A stretch of 64,000 nucleotides of DNA, from the IMG/VR virus record IMGVR_UViG_3300045921_000730, positions 62,001-126,000 of that record. One strand, 5' to 3'. The stretch comes from a virus. Shown one piece after another: positions 17,296-25,932 of the stretch. Made by a program: the position numbers and the translations under genes. Position 1 is the stretch's first letter, and every line of letters starts with the position of its first letter. The notes under the pieces are model-generated. The model saw only the letters and a list, made by a program, of their open reading frames with translations. It was not told the DNA's origin and did not search any database.

Positions 17296-17715
17296 TTAAT
17301 TTTCTCCTATTTCTATTTTTTTATTTGGTATATTACATTTTTGTAAAAATTCTATTCCTTTTGTGTTTCGATAATCAATTGAATAAAAAACTTCTTTTAC
17401 GCCTATGGATGCAAGCTGTTTAGCACACTCAATACACGGTGCATGTGTTATAAATACAGAGGCATTTTTTCCGTCGCCTTGGCCTTTAGCTAATTTGGCA
17501 ATTGCGTTTGCTTCAGCATGAAGCACTTCTGGTTTTGTAATTCCTTGATCATCTTCACAACAATTATCCCAACCCGGAGGTGTACCGTTATAACCTATTG
17601 ATATTACACTATCATTTTTTACAATGATACAACCAACTTTTAATCTATTACATGTAGATAATTTAGCATATTCAAAAGCTACTTTCATGTGAGCAATAAT
17701 CATTTTTTCCTTCAT
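17296..17715 (-). CDS. cd: dCMP deaminase
   Basis: 139 residues. Zinc-binding and catalytic motif HAEANA (His66, Glu68) and PCIEC (Cys94, Cys97). It converts dCMP to dUMP for dTTP synthesis. It is shorter than T4 Cd (193) and close to bacterial deaminases. It precedes nrdJ by one base, and the two probably form an operon. Upstream lies the 400-base intergenic region with a tnpB relic. Confidence 0.9.
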   Translation of the reverse strand: MKEKMIIAHMKVAFEYAKLSTCNRLKVGCIIVKNDSVISIGYNGTPPGWDNCCEDDQGITKPEVLHAEANAIAKLAKGQGDGKNASVFITHAPCIECAKQLASIGVKEVFYSIDYRNTKGIEFLQKCNIPNKKIEIGEN

Positions 17716-17841
17716 AAGGGTCCTTATTTACAAATTGATTTTTTAAACCGAAAAAAATAATAATAAATCAATATATTATTCTCGTACTTTTTTAATGTTT
17801 TTTCAACTAGTTGTTTTTTTCTTAAAAAACAATTTAAAAAA

Positions 17842-18053
17842 CCTAATGTTCTTGGACAACTAATATGTAGGAGCAATAAATTCTCTGTTGACTTTTACTT
17901 ACCGATATAGTAATCTATTAACGTCTTGAATAAAAATATCAAGATTTTCAATACCATAAGAATTACGGGAATTGATGTTTGTGGAGATGTGAATTCTATT
18001 GTAAAGAATTCAACCCAGAAAGTTAGTTATTCTATAGAATAACTAACAGTTGA
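17842..18053 (+). mobile_element. Decayed tnpB-derived mini-element
   Basis: Within the gene-free stretch 17716-18116. It starts with ACCTAATGTTCTTGG, like the 37546 left hairpin. Then 17930-18053 matches the tnpB 3' end with many substitutions: translated, it reads IFNTIRITGIDVCGDV against LFNTVGTTEINACGDM. It ends with a GTTAGTTAT / ATAACTAAC hairpin and AGTTGA, matching the right end. The rest of the stretch is AT-rich with possible divergent promoters that I cannot place. Confidence 0.55.
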
Positions 18054-18116
18054 TATAATTTTCAAAGATCCGCTAAATTTAGCGGTGTTATTAACCTTAA
18101 GCAAAGAGGGTTGTTT

Positions 18117-18386
18117 ATGTTAAACGACACTAAAGATGTAACTCAAGCAGTAAAAAACTTAACCGCAACTTTCAATGTTGCAATTAACAAACTTCCACGA
18201 GCATTTCGTGGCAAGACGACAGGACCCAATGAAGCATATCTCTTAGAAAGAGAATTTGCTTATCTGCTTCACGAAGTAATGGTTGGACCAAAAGTTCTGG
18301 TAGGTACAAACATTACTAAGTGTAACGAATTTATTGAAAAAGTCGTTGCAGATCTTTCAATGAAAGAAAATACACCAGAAACTTAG
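18117..18386 (+). CDS. Small hypothetical protein
   Basis: 89 residues from ATG 18117, chosen over TTG 18111 because AGAGGG lies seven bases upstream. Helical, with LLEREFAYLLHEVMVGPK in the middle. No family recognised. Confidence 0.65.
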   Translation: MLNDTKDVTQAVKNLTATFNVAINKLPRAFRGKTTGPNEAYLLEREFAYLLHEVMVGPKVLVGTNITKCNEFIEKVVADLSMKENTPET

Positions 18387-18392
18387 CATAAA

Positions 18393-18411
18393 TATCCTCT
18401 ATAGGAGGATA
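18393..18411 (+). promoter_or_regulatory. Hairpin hiding the ribosome-binding site
   Basis: TATCCTC (18393-18399) pairs fully with GAGGATA (18405-18411), which contains the Shine-Dalgarno core before ATG 18413. A CATAAATA near-late promoter overlaps its 5' side (18387-18394). Confidence 0.55.
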
Positions 18412-18412
18412 T

Positions 18413-18976
18413 ATGCGCATTAATGATTTTCTTAACACTGAAGAAAGCTCCTACAAAAAGGAGCTTTCTTTTATAAAAAATATATGCTCGCAGTTTATTC
18501 AGGAATCGCGCGGATTGCCTTTGTACAAACTTCTTCCATCATCATATGCAAATTTACAAAAAGTAAAAGTAAGAATTAGAAAAAACAACAATTTAATTTC
18601 TGAGGTGTTTGACTCGGCTTTTGTATCCAACAATCTTCGAAACCGAGCGATTTACTGTTATGGGGCTCCTCAAACACCCAAAAACAATTTGGACTTATTT
18701 TATATATTTCCAATTAACAACTTTCGTTATATGTATAACAAAGAAATTCAAAACTCTTCTGAAAATTATAAAAAACTAATTGATAAATTGGTTGAAAATT
18801 TATCTGACGAAGAACAACCAATCGAAATAGTTAGCGATTTGGTAAAATATACCTATTGTAAATCAAACTTGGTTGAAGGAATTGCTTCAAACTCCGAAAT
18901 TATTATATATGGAATACCATATTATTATGTTGTCAGGTGTTCGTCAGTTCCAAATTATCAATATATTCTATATTAG
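18413..18976 (+). CDS. Hypothetical protein
   Basis: 187 residues, no family recognised. The N-terminus MRINDFLNTEES resembles short leader-like starts in other genes here. The C-terminus is hydrophobic and Tyr-rich (IIIYGIPYYYVVR). Codons 11-19 overlap a terminator-like hairpin. It could be a capsid-internal protein, but that rests only on the leader. Confidence 0.65.
   Translation: MRINDFLNTEESSYKKELSFIKNICSQFIQESRGLPLYKLLPSSYANLQKVKVRIRKNNNLISEVFDSAFVSNNLRNRAIYCYGAPQTPKNNLDLFYIFPINNFRYMYNKEIQNSSENYKKLIDKLVENLSDEEQPIEIVSDLVKYTYCKSNLVEGIASNSEIIIYGIPYYYVVRCSSVPNYQYILY
18443..18474 (+). terminator. Terminator-like hairpin inside a coding region
   Basis: 10-bp perfect stem GAAAGCTCCT / AGGAGCTTTC followed by TTTTAT, within codons 11-19 of the gene at 18413. 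It could end transcripts arriving from upstream or attenuate this gene. Confidence 0.5.
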
Positions 18977-18988
18977 AAAGGGCAAAAA

Positions 18989-19336
18989 ATGTTAACACCA
19001 TATAATCCAGAAACGGAAACCCCAGTAAAAGTCCTAAAATTGATAGGCGGCCAAGAAATTATTGGTAAAGTTATTATTGAGGATATAGCCAAGATTGAAA
19101 TGGCTAATGTGAGAGAACTATTACCTGTTCCTCAACCAAACGGTACCTATACATTAACACTCGTTCCATACATTCACATCAACGGAAAAGATGACGCAAG
19201 AGTTATTATTAATATGACTGCTGTTGCTGCGATTCTTAAAAAAATTCCAAAAGAACTCGAAGATGAGTATTTGACAGCCGTTTCAGGAATTGTAAGAGCA
19301 TCTGCTACAGAAGCAGCACTGTTCAAAGGAAAATAA
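18989..19336 (+). CDS. Hypothetical, possible Sm-like small protein
   Basis: 115 residues. The segment VKVLKLIGGQEIIGKVIIED, then MANVREL, follows the Sm/LSm strand pattern, and VIINMTAVAAILK could be the second Sm motif region. The identification is weak and based on pattern only. GAAAGGGC precedes the ATG. Confidence 0.6.
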   Translation: MLTPYNPETETPVKVLKLIGGQEIIGKVIIEDIAKIEMANVRELLPVPQPNGTYTLTLVPYIHINGKDDARVIINMTAVAAILKKIPKELEDEYLTAVSGIVRASATEAALFKGK

Positions 19337-19340
19337 AATA

Positions 19341-20318
19341 ATGTATAAACTTACAGAATCGTACAAATGTGATAAATGCAACAGATCAATTAAATTAATC
19401 CGAAACAAAACTGGATTAAATTTAGTACAACGATGCACAATTACAAAAAACTGTAATGGAATTTTGTTTCCGATTTTGAACCCCGAAGAAGCACAAAAAA
19501 CAAAATTTCGACCCGATTCTGTTCCTGAATTAACTAACTGGTTGCAACAACCTCTTTTATATAACCACGTTCAGACAATTTCATCATCTGTATGGAATGT
19601 ACAACATAACTTACTAACTTTTCCCTATGTTGATGTTTTGGTGAATCGTTTAGATGGTAACGGAAATGTAATACAAATTGAAATGCCACCAAGCGAATAT
19701 GACGTTCAAATTATTAATAATAGATCATTGGAAATAACATTTGCAAACAAAGAATCTGGACTTGTTCAGTGTGTTGCTCAAACAGGCGAAAATACAATTA
19801 ACCCTGAAATATCTATTGCGTCAACAACAGTAAGTAGTGATATTCAAATTACAAATGACAGCACACTTACAATTGCAACGCTAAGTTCTTCCCCATTAAT
19901 TTCTTTTAATATTACATATCGAACAAATAACACAGATGTTATTGTTCAATATATTAATGTTGATAATCAACCAAGCGTTGTTTCGCCTTGGGTTAACACA
20001 AATCGTGTTTTTATAGACGGGAAAACCTTCACGGTGAGAAGTTTTAATTTTACCACACATCCTTTATTTACCAATCTCTTCATTCAAAGAATTATTACAA
20101 ATGGTGCTCAACTCTACTTTGGCTTATCGTTAGAACCAAAACAGAATTACATTTTATTAGCAAACTCGCCATTTGCTTCTGTTGATAAAAATCAAAATCA
20201 AGTAATTGATATTGGAACAATATCGACCAACCAACCTGAACTCTATTACAACAACGGCAACCTTTTTGCAACAGCTTCAATTGTAAAAACAATTTATCCA
20301 CCTGTTTACATCATATAA
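19341..20318 (+). CDS. Hypothetical protein with N-terminal zinc ribbon
   Basis: 325 residues. CDKCNRS near residue 10 and a CTITKNCNG region near 30 give four cysteines of a zinc ribbon. The rest is beta-rich (many NTDVIVQYINVD-like strands), suggesting a virion protein. No family recognised. Confidence 0.65.
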   Translation: MYKLTESYKCDKCNRSIKLIRNKTGLNLVQRCTITKNCNGILFPILNPEEAQKTKFRPDSVPELTNWLQQPLLYNHVQTISSSVWNVQHNLLTFPYVDVLVNRLDGNGNVIQIEMPPSEYDVQIINNRSLEITFANKESGLVQCVAQTGENTINPEISIASTTVSSDIQITNDSTLTIATLSSSPLISFNITYRTNNTDVIVQYINVDNQPSVVSPWVNTNRVFIDGKTFTVRSFNFTTHPLFTNLFIQRIITNGAQLYFGLSLEPKQNYILLANSPFASVDKNQNQVIDIGTISTNQPELYYNNGNLFATASIVKTIYPPVYII

Positions 20319-20358
20319 GATTTGTCGTATTTTATTCCTTCAATAGGAGAAGATTTGT

Positions 20359-21681
20359 ATGAAAGATGAATTAAAAGAACATTTATTGATTGAATATATG
20401 TTATCGTCTGCAGATATTTTTGTTATTTGCAAAAAGATTATTCAATCAAATTACTTTGTTCCTGATCTAAAAAAGTCTGTGAATTTTATTATTGAATATC
20501 ACGACAAATACAATGCTATCCCAACTCCTGACATTATTGAAGCTGAAACAGGCAAACAATTCAAGATTCATCAAATCACAAAAGACCAAATTAAGTATGT
20601 GTGCGATGAAATACAGCAATTTTGTCGCAAAAAAGCTTTAATGCAGGCAATTCTTGATGGTGCTGAAATTATTCAAAAAAACAACCAAGAAAAATATGGT
20701 GAAATTGAAGAGATGGTTAAAGATGCATTATCAATTTCTATAGATACAGATCTTGGTCTCAATTATTTTGCGGATCCTCTAAAAAGATTAGAAGAACAAT
20801 CTTTACAACCTCTTAGGACCCCTCTAGGTATGAATGAAATTGATGACCTCATGGGTGGTGGTCTAGCAAAGGGTGAAATTTTGCTCGTTTGTGCAAATTC
20901 AGGAGGCGGTAAATCAATCACGCTATTGAATATAGCTCACAATTTGGTAAGAAGCGGTCATGATGTCGCTTATATATCGCTTGAATTATCAGAAAATCTA
21001 GTAGCACAACGAATGGATATGATGATGACTAAAATCCATGCAGCGTTACATCAGCAAAAACATCAAGAAGTAGGAAACGAATTGATGAAAATCATAAAAA
21101 ACGAAAGTTTGGGGGATTTTCATATTAAAAGGATGCCTTCGGGGTCAAACGCAAACGATATACGAGGTTTTCTTAAAGAATATGAACTAAGCTTCGGTAA
21201 ATTACCAGATATGTTAATTATTGATTATCTTGATTTGATGGCTCCAATTCAAAAAGTGCCACCACAAGAAATTTGGACAAGAGATAAACTAACAACCGAA
21301 CAACTAAAAGATATCGGTGAAGATTATCAATTATTAATTGCAACAGCTTCACAACTAAATAGATCAGCTCTCGATGCTGACATATTACATCAGGGTCATA
21401 CAGCTGGTGGTATTAGTAAAGTAAATACTGTAGATTGGCAAATTGCTATTATCCAAACACCAATGCAGAAATCAGCAGGTGAAATCATGTTTCAGTTTTT
21501 GAAGTCTAGAAGCAGCGATGCTGTTGGTAAAACTGTTAGTATGGTGTGGGACAATAACACGTTGCTTATAAAAAATAAAAATCCAAAAAATTATATACGT
21601 GAAGGTCTTTTAGAAAAAAAGACATTAAAGGGGTTACCAAACAAAAGCAAGGTATCGTTTGATGATTTAATAGATTTATAA
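20359..21681 (+). CDS. 41: Replicative DNA helicase (T4 gp41-like)
   Basis: 440-residue DnaB-family hexameric helicase. Walker A CANSGGGKS (about 180), H1a-like YISLELSE, Walker B MLIIDYLDLM and a TASQLNRSA motif are clear. It unwinds the fork and recruits the gp61-like primase at 3844. An AGGAGAAG site precedes the ATG. T4 gp41 is 475 residues. Confidence 0.93.
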   Translation: MKDELKEHLLIEYMLSSADIFVICKKIIQSNYFVPDLKKSVNFIIEYHDKYNAIPTPDIIEAETGKQFKIHQITKDQIKYVCDEIQQFCRKKALMQAILDGAEIIQKNNQEKYGEIEEMVKDALSISIDTDLGLNYFADPLKRLEEQSLQPLRTPLGMNEIDDLMGGGLAKGEILLVCANSGGGKSITLLNIAHNLVRSGHDVAYISLELSENLVAQRMDMMMTKIHAALHQQKHQEVGNELMKIIKNESLGDFHIKRMPSGSNANDIRGFLKEYELSFGKLPDMLIIDYLDLMAPIQKVPPQEIWTRDKLTTEQLKDIGEDYQLLIATASQLNRSALDADILHQGHTAGGISKVNTVDWQIAIIQTPMQKSAGEIMFQFLKSRSSDAVGKTVSMVWDNNTLLIKNKNPKNYIREGLLEKKTLKGLPNKSKVSFDDLIDL

Positions 21682-21699
21682 CCAAAAGGAGATAATACA

Positions 21700-21972
21700 A
21701 TGCCAAAAATTCAACCAACCGAATCAATCAAGCTAAGCGACGAAAAAACAATCAAGGTTTCAGAGCTTTCGAGCAAATCAAAGGATCTTATCGTTGTCTA
21801 CGACGAATGGCGTCAAAAGCTATTTGATGCCAATCAAGAAGTACAACTCATTAGCACAGCCGTACAAGCTGTTCTAAACCAGATTCGTACAGAAGTGCTC
21901 AATTATTTGGCACCAAAAACAGAAACAGCTACTGAAACAGCTACTGAAGCCGCACAGTTCGCTGCCGAATAA
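21700..21972 (+). CDS. Small paralogous protein 1 of 3
   Basis: 90 residues, MPKIQPTESIKLSD start, core VYDEWRQKLFDANQ, Ala/Thr-rich tail (TETATETATEAA). Clearly paralogous to the next gene. Function unknown. AAAGGAG precedes it. Confidence 0.75.
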   Translation: MPKIQPTESIKLSDEKTIKVSELSSKSKDLIVVYDEWRQKLFDANQEVQLISTAVQAVLNQIRTEVLNYLAPKTETATETATEAAQFAAE

Positions 21973-22003
21973 TCTTCATAACTATACATAAAGGAGAATT
22001 ACA

Positions 22004-22261
22004 ATGCCTAAGGTACAACCAACTCTAACAATCGAAGTCGATGGTCAAGAATTAAAGGTGTCTGACCTACCCGAAAATATTCAACAACTAGTTGCGCTCT
22101 ATGACGACTGGCGTCAAAAGCTAGCAGACGCTGAAAGCTACGCAAAGTTAGTTGGTGTTTCTTTTCAAGTTCTTGCGGATCAGCTCCGTAACACTATTGT
22201 TGAAGAGCTTACGCCAAAGACTGAAGGGGATGCACAACAACCAAGTGAAGCAGCAGCTTAA
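22004..22261 (+). CDS. Small paralogous protein 2 of 3
   Basis: 85 residues, MPKVQPTLTIEVDG start, core LYDDWRQKLADAES. A tandem duplicate of 21700-21972 with the same layout and tail type. Function unknown. Confidence 0.75.
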   Translation: MPKVQPTLTIEVDGQELKVSDLPENIQQLVALYDDWRQKLADAESYAKLVGVSFQVLADQLRNTIVEELTPKTEGDAQQPSEAAA

Positions 22262-22277
22262 TAGTTAAGGAGCATTC

Positions 22278-22601
22278 ATGGATAAACTCACAGAAGGCAA
22301 AATTGTAGATATTGTTTACAAAAACAAAGCTGAAAATAAAGTTTCAGAAAGAACAATTATTCCAACACACGTTCCTTCGCGAAATGTCAAGGCCCTTGAT
22401 GTTTCGCACCTTACCAAGGAACAACAAGAAAAAATGGTTAAATTGTTCGAAGAATGGAGGCAATATTATGATCTCCACTGTAAACAAGCATATAATTTTG
22501 CCGAATGGGTTGAGCTTACTACTCATCAACACATAGATCCAACGTTCCGAACTTTTTGTATTGAAAATATACAAATCGTTTCTGAAGAAGAAACAACATA
22601 A
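22278..22601 (+). CDS. Small protein 3 of 3, WYL-like N-terminus
   Basis: 107 residues. VDIVYKNKAENKVSERTIIP resembles the beta strands of WYL-like ligand-sensing domains. Residues 55-66 contain LFEEWRQYYDL, matching the WRQ core of the two preceding genes. It may be a fusion of a WYL-like fold with that core. Function unknown. Confidence 0.65.
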   Translation: MDKLTEGKIVDIVYKNKAENKVSERTIIPTHVPSRNVKALDVSHLTKEQQEKMVKLFEEWRQYYDLHCKQAYNFAEWVELTTHQHIDPTFRTFCIENIQIVSEEETT

Positions 22602-22638
22602 GTGTTAATGATATTTTAATAAAAATAATTCAAAAAAA

Positions 22639-22690
22639 CCTGATGTTCATACAGTTACCACAATTCATCCTAGGATGAATTGTGGACCTC
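22639..22690 (+). repeat. Intergenic palindrome related to element left hairpins
   Basis: ACCTGATGTTC as in the 11316 and 37546 hairpins, then a perfect palindrome CCACAATTCATCC / GGATGAATTGTGG. It lies in the 263-base gap 22602-22864, which also holds a CATAAATA late-like box (about 22737) and GATAAATA (about 22830) before the next gene. Confidence 0.5.
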
Positions 22691-22864
22691 TCTTCTGATA
22701 ACCAAATCATATTTGGTACAAAAAATACTATTCGCCATAAATACACATTATATAACAAAAAACAGTTAAAGCTATGCCAACTCATTTCTTCGAATACAAC
22801 AAGTGATAGTTCAGTAGTTGACAAATATTGATAAATATTAAAAATTAAATAAGAGAATTCTACT

Positions 22865-23932
22865 ATGGATTTACTAAAATTAATTAATGAAGAAGCGGCC
22901 AGTGGTGCAGTTGGTACTGGAGCAGTTGCAGGACATGCAATGCCTTTGTTCACGTCTTTGGTTAAAAGACAAATATTAAATACAAACACCAAGCCAGCAA
23001 AAATAAAGTATTCTAATAAAAACAAGAAAAAAACGTATCTTGATTTAAAGAACACTTTTGAAAGCGTCAACAATGATCGTTCAGAAGTTATTTCTAAACT
23101 CCAGGCTCTTGAAAGAAAAAATTCAACTTCTTATATACACACAACCTCGTTTGGTCTCCAAGACGAAAAAGGAAATATTATTAAAATAACTGTTCCAAAT
23201 GAAGAAGCAGAGGAGTTTGAGCGTGTGCTTCGTGCAATCTTAGCTGACGAAGAAGCAGATCAAAAAAATATAGACGTGGCAGAAATTTTATGGAATTTAA
23301 AAGATCGTTTTAACATTATTAATGTTGACTGGCCAGAAGTTGAAGAAGATGAAGAGCAAGACCAAACTGTTCAGAGCGATCAACAAACTCCTCCAACACC
23401 CGAAGAAGGTGAAGCAGACGAGATTTCCAATCTGCTGGGTGCTGATGAAAATTCACAACAATCCCCTGAAGAAACACCTGGCACAAAAGATTTACTTCAA
23501 CAAGTTATTGATATGATGAAAGCAGATGCAGAAGCAAGAAAAAAAGAGGCTGAAGCAAGAGAAAAAGAAGCACAGGCAGAAATTGAAGAACTTTCTATGA
23601 AACAAGCTGTGGCTAAAGTAAAACAAGAAGAAATGTTTCTTGACATGGAAGAATATAACAAAGCCAAAAAAGCCAAAGAACAAGAAGCTAAGCGTCTGGC
23701 AAAACTAGCGAAATGGAAGCATGATATGGCTAAAGAACAAGGGCTCGAAGATACACCTGAAGCTGATTTACCGATGCCGTCAGAAATGGACAGTACAGAA
23801 GTTGAAGAAATTACATTATCAAAACCAGATACAGCTGAAGATGAAGAATTTTCAAGTGAAACATTAAAAACAAAAACCAATAAAGCAACTGCCGATGAAA
23901 TTGCTGATTTTATTGTTAGGAGATTTAAATGA
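22865..23932 (+). CDS. Hypothetical acidic coiled-coil protein
   Basis: 355 residues. A leader-like N-terminus (MDLLKLINEEA), a middle with an acidic run (VEEDEEQDQ), and a long Lys/Glu/Ala coiled coil (about 220-290: ARKKEAEAREKEAQAEIEEL). The composition is scaffold- or internal-head-like. No family recognised. It overlaps the next gene by four bases. Confidence 0.65.
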   Translation: MDLLKLINEEAASGAVGTGAVAGHAMPLFTSLVKRQILNTNTKPAKIKYSNKNKKKTYLDLKNTFESVNNDRSEVISKLQALERKNSTSYIHTTSFGLQDEKGNIIKITVPNEEAEEFERVLRAILADEEADQKNIDVAEILWNLKDRFNIINVDWPEVEEDEEQDQTVQSDQQTPPTPEEGEADEISNLLGADENSQQSPEETPGTKDLLQQVIDMMKADAEARKKEAEAREKEAQAEIEELSMKQAVAKVKQEEMFLDMEEYNKAKKAKEQEAKRLAKLAKWKHDMAKEQGLEDTPEADLPMPSEMDSTEVEEITLSKPDTAEDEEFSSETLKTKTNKATADEIADFIVRRFK

Positions 23933-24198
23933 ACAGACTTTCATTTAAAAGCTTGTATTATTGTATAACAGAAGATATAGACAAAGAAATTCAAAACCTT
24001 CAGCAACAAATATCTAATCTTGAAGCACAAAAATTTTCAAGAACTAAACCCATTGACGATGCTATTAGTAGACTTAAAACCATGTTAGCACAAAAACAAC
24101 GTCAAAAGGGAACAACGCAACAAAACAACGCTCAAAGACCAACAACAACGACGACAACACCTGGCAGCAGCGGGTCTCAAACACCGGGCGTCAAATAA
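23929..24198 (+). CDS. Small hypothetical coiled-coil protein
   Basis: 89 residues. Starts MNRLSFKSLYYCITED, then a coiled coil (EIQNLQQQISNLEAQ) and a Thr/Gln-rich tail. ATGA overlap with the previous gene points to coupling. Function unknown. Confidence 0.65.
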   Translation: MNRLSFKSLYYCITEDIDKEIQNLQQQISNLEAQKFSRTKPIDDAISRLKTMLAQKQRQKGTTQQNNAQRPTTTTTTPGSSGSQTPGVK

Positions 24199-24211
24199 AC
24201 AATATTTTAAA

Positions 24212-24895
24212 ATGTTTATTCACAAATCTGCACACCGGCCGATGGAATTAAAAACCATCGAAAATTCACAAGGACGCTTTTATATTACGCCTGATGGAAA
24301 AAAATATCCATCAATTACAACTCTGCTTAGCACAAAAGAAAAGCCCGGTTTGGTGGAGTGGAGGAACTCTTTGGGTGCTGAAGCGGCTGCTAAGGAAACA
24401 AAACGAGCTGCTGAAAGAGGAACAGCAGTTCATGCTATGTTGGAACTATTTTTAAAAAACGACACCGATCCTGTGTCAAACGTTAATAAAAATGTACCAA
24501 TATCAGTTAATCATGTCGCTGAATTTAATTCAATAAAACGATATATTCAAAAACATGTCAATAATATTGTTCTTCAAGAATCTGCTTTATATAGCGACAC
24601 ACTAAAAGTTGCAGGGCGCGTAGATTGTATTGCTGAATGGGATGGTAAATTATCTGTAATAGATTTCAAAACGTCCACAAATAACAAAAATAAACAAATT
24701 ATTGAAGATTATTTTCTTCAAACAACAGCCTATGCTTTAATGTTCGAAGAAATATATAAAGAAACAATTGAACAAGTTGTAATTATAATTTCTGTCGAAA
24801 AAGGAATTGTACCCCTGATATATAAAGAATCTGTTGATTCATATATGGAACCTCTCGTAAGAAGAATAAATACATATTACAAGAAGCAAAACTGA
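24212..24895 (+). CDS. PD-(D/E)XK (RecB/MGME1-like) exonuclease
   Basis: 227 residues. Core GRVDCIAEWDGKLSVIDFKTS gives the Asp and ExK-equivalent (DFK), with an upstream GTAVHAMLE motif and a later QTTAYALMF helix (QxxxY type). Such nucleases are common in T4-like phages of marine bacteria and trim DNA in recombination or repair. The last residues (KKQN) come from the inserted element at 24880; the uninterrupted allele would end YYKERT. The start could also be ATG 24242. Confidence 0.8.
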   Translation: MFIHKSAHRPMELKTIENSQGRFYITPDGKKYPSITTLLSTKEKPGLVEWRNSLGAEAAAKETKRAAERGTAVHAMLELFLKNDTDPVSNVNKNVPISVNHVAEFNSIKRYIQKHVNNIVLQESALYSDTLKVAGRVDCIAEWDGKLSVIDFKTSTNNKNKQIIEDYFLQTTAYALMFEEIYKETIEQVVIIISVEKGIVPLIYKESVDSYMEPLVRRINTYYKKQN

Positions 24896-25140
24896 AGAAC
24901 AAACAGTTCTATCCAAAACTACCAGTAGTATCGTATCTAGAGGACCTATGGAAGGAAACCGAGATACATTTGGTGGAAACATGGAAAGAATTGCATTCTT
25001 GGGTCAAAAACTCGAAATTGAAATATCGAGTTCCGATTCCAGATGAATCGGTTTTCAGAATTTTCCAGTCGCCAGCTAGTTTGGTTGGTGTTCTATAGAT
25101 TTGTATTACTTATATGAATTTATATGGAAAATTTATTTTA
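24880..25140 (+). mobile_element. TnpB-like homing element, copy C (internal deletion)
   Basis: Left end CAAGAAGCAAAACTGAA after ATATTA (24874-24879) is joined directly to the last 0.24 kb of the element (from GAACAAACAGTTC) and ends GGAAAATTTATTTTA at 25140. It has lost the RuvC-coding body but keeps both ends and the 3' region, as expected for a guide-RNA-only unit. The 3' part resembles copy B (57797) more than copy A. The inferred guide is CAAGGAGAGAACTTAATGAA, which covers the ribosome-binding site and start of the next gene. Confidence 0.75.
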
Positions 25141-25155
25141 CAAGGAGAGAACTTA

Positions 25156-25929
25156 ATGAATACACTCGAAAAACTTAAAATGGAATTGAAATCTTTGTCG
25201 TTGGTGCTTGACAATTTACCTTTATCGATTGAAGGTATCCAAAACAAAAAGTTGACACACGAAAAACTTACATCAATTGAAATGTTTGCCCGCAGAGCAA
25301 AGCAAGCTCTTGAAGATGCTGAAAAAGAAGGTTTAATCGAAAAAACAAAAAGAATTACTGATAAAATTGTAAGCGAAGACAACAGTGAAAAAACACACGT
25401 GGTCGGTGATAAAATTCAAGTTAACTTTCCTTTATTCAATAAAACAATTATTGGTAAAGCTGATACGGGCGCAACAACATCATCATTACATGCAACAAAT
25501 ATTACAGTAAAACAACAAACGTCAACAAGGTCTGTTAAAGTTTCGTTTATGTGTAAAGAATTATCACCTAATGTAATTATTGCTGATGTTGTTGGAATGC
25601 AACAAGTCGTTTCTGCTGATAATGAAAACAAGCATGAATCTCGATATGTTGTTGCATTCGATGTTGAAATAAACGGCAAATTAATAAAAAATGCTGAATT
25701 TAACCTAAACGACAGGTCTCACATGGACGTGCCTATATTAATTGGCCAGAACATTCTAAGCAAGGGCAACTTTGTTGTAGATGTAAACCATAAAAACGAA
25801 ATAAAAGAAAATGTTGATTTCTCAGTAAATATAGAAGATACTATTTCTAATTTAATTCAACAAAACATATCATTTAAAGACATATATGATGTTTTAAAAC
25901 GAAAAGCCATTAAAGAAATCACATACTAA
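25156..25929 (+). CDS. Retropepsin-like aspartic protease (RimB/DUF785-like)
   Basis: 257 residues from ATG 25156; AAGGAGAG lies upstream, so I reject the earlier in-frame start at 25114, which is in the element. The catalytic motif is KADTGATTSSLHA, and the late motif is DRSHMDVPILIGQNIL. The family is annotated as putative ATP-dependent zinc or aspartic protease, partner of RimK-type ligases. An N-terminal helical region (1-75) precedes it. Its role in the phage is unknown. Confidence 0.75.
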   Translation: MNTLEKLKMELKSLSLVLDNLPLSIEGIQNKKLTHEKLTSIEMFARRAKQALEDAEKEGLIEKTKRITDKIVSEDNSEKTHVVGDKIQVNFPLFNKTIIGKADTGATTSSLHATNITVKQQTSTRSVKVSFMCKELSPNVIIADVVGMQQVVSADNENKHESRYVVAFDVEINGKLIKNAEFNLNDRSHMDVPILIGQNILSKGNFVVDVNHKNEIKENVDFSVNIEDTISNLIQQNISFKDIYDVLKRKAIKEITY

Positions 25930-25932
25930 ATA

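Noticed and set aside
17716-18116. An extra gene in the 400-base gap
   Set aside because: Only a decayed tnpB end with stops in frame is visible.
25114-25155. Upstream start for the aspartic protease gene
   Set aside because: These codons belong to the end of the inserted element; the AAGGAG site fits ATG 25156.
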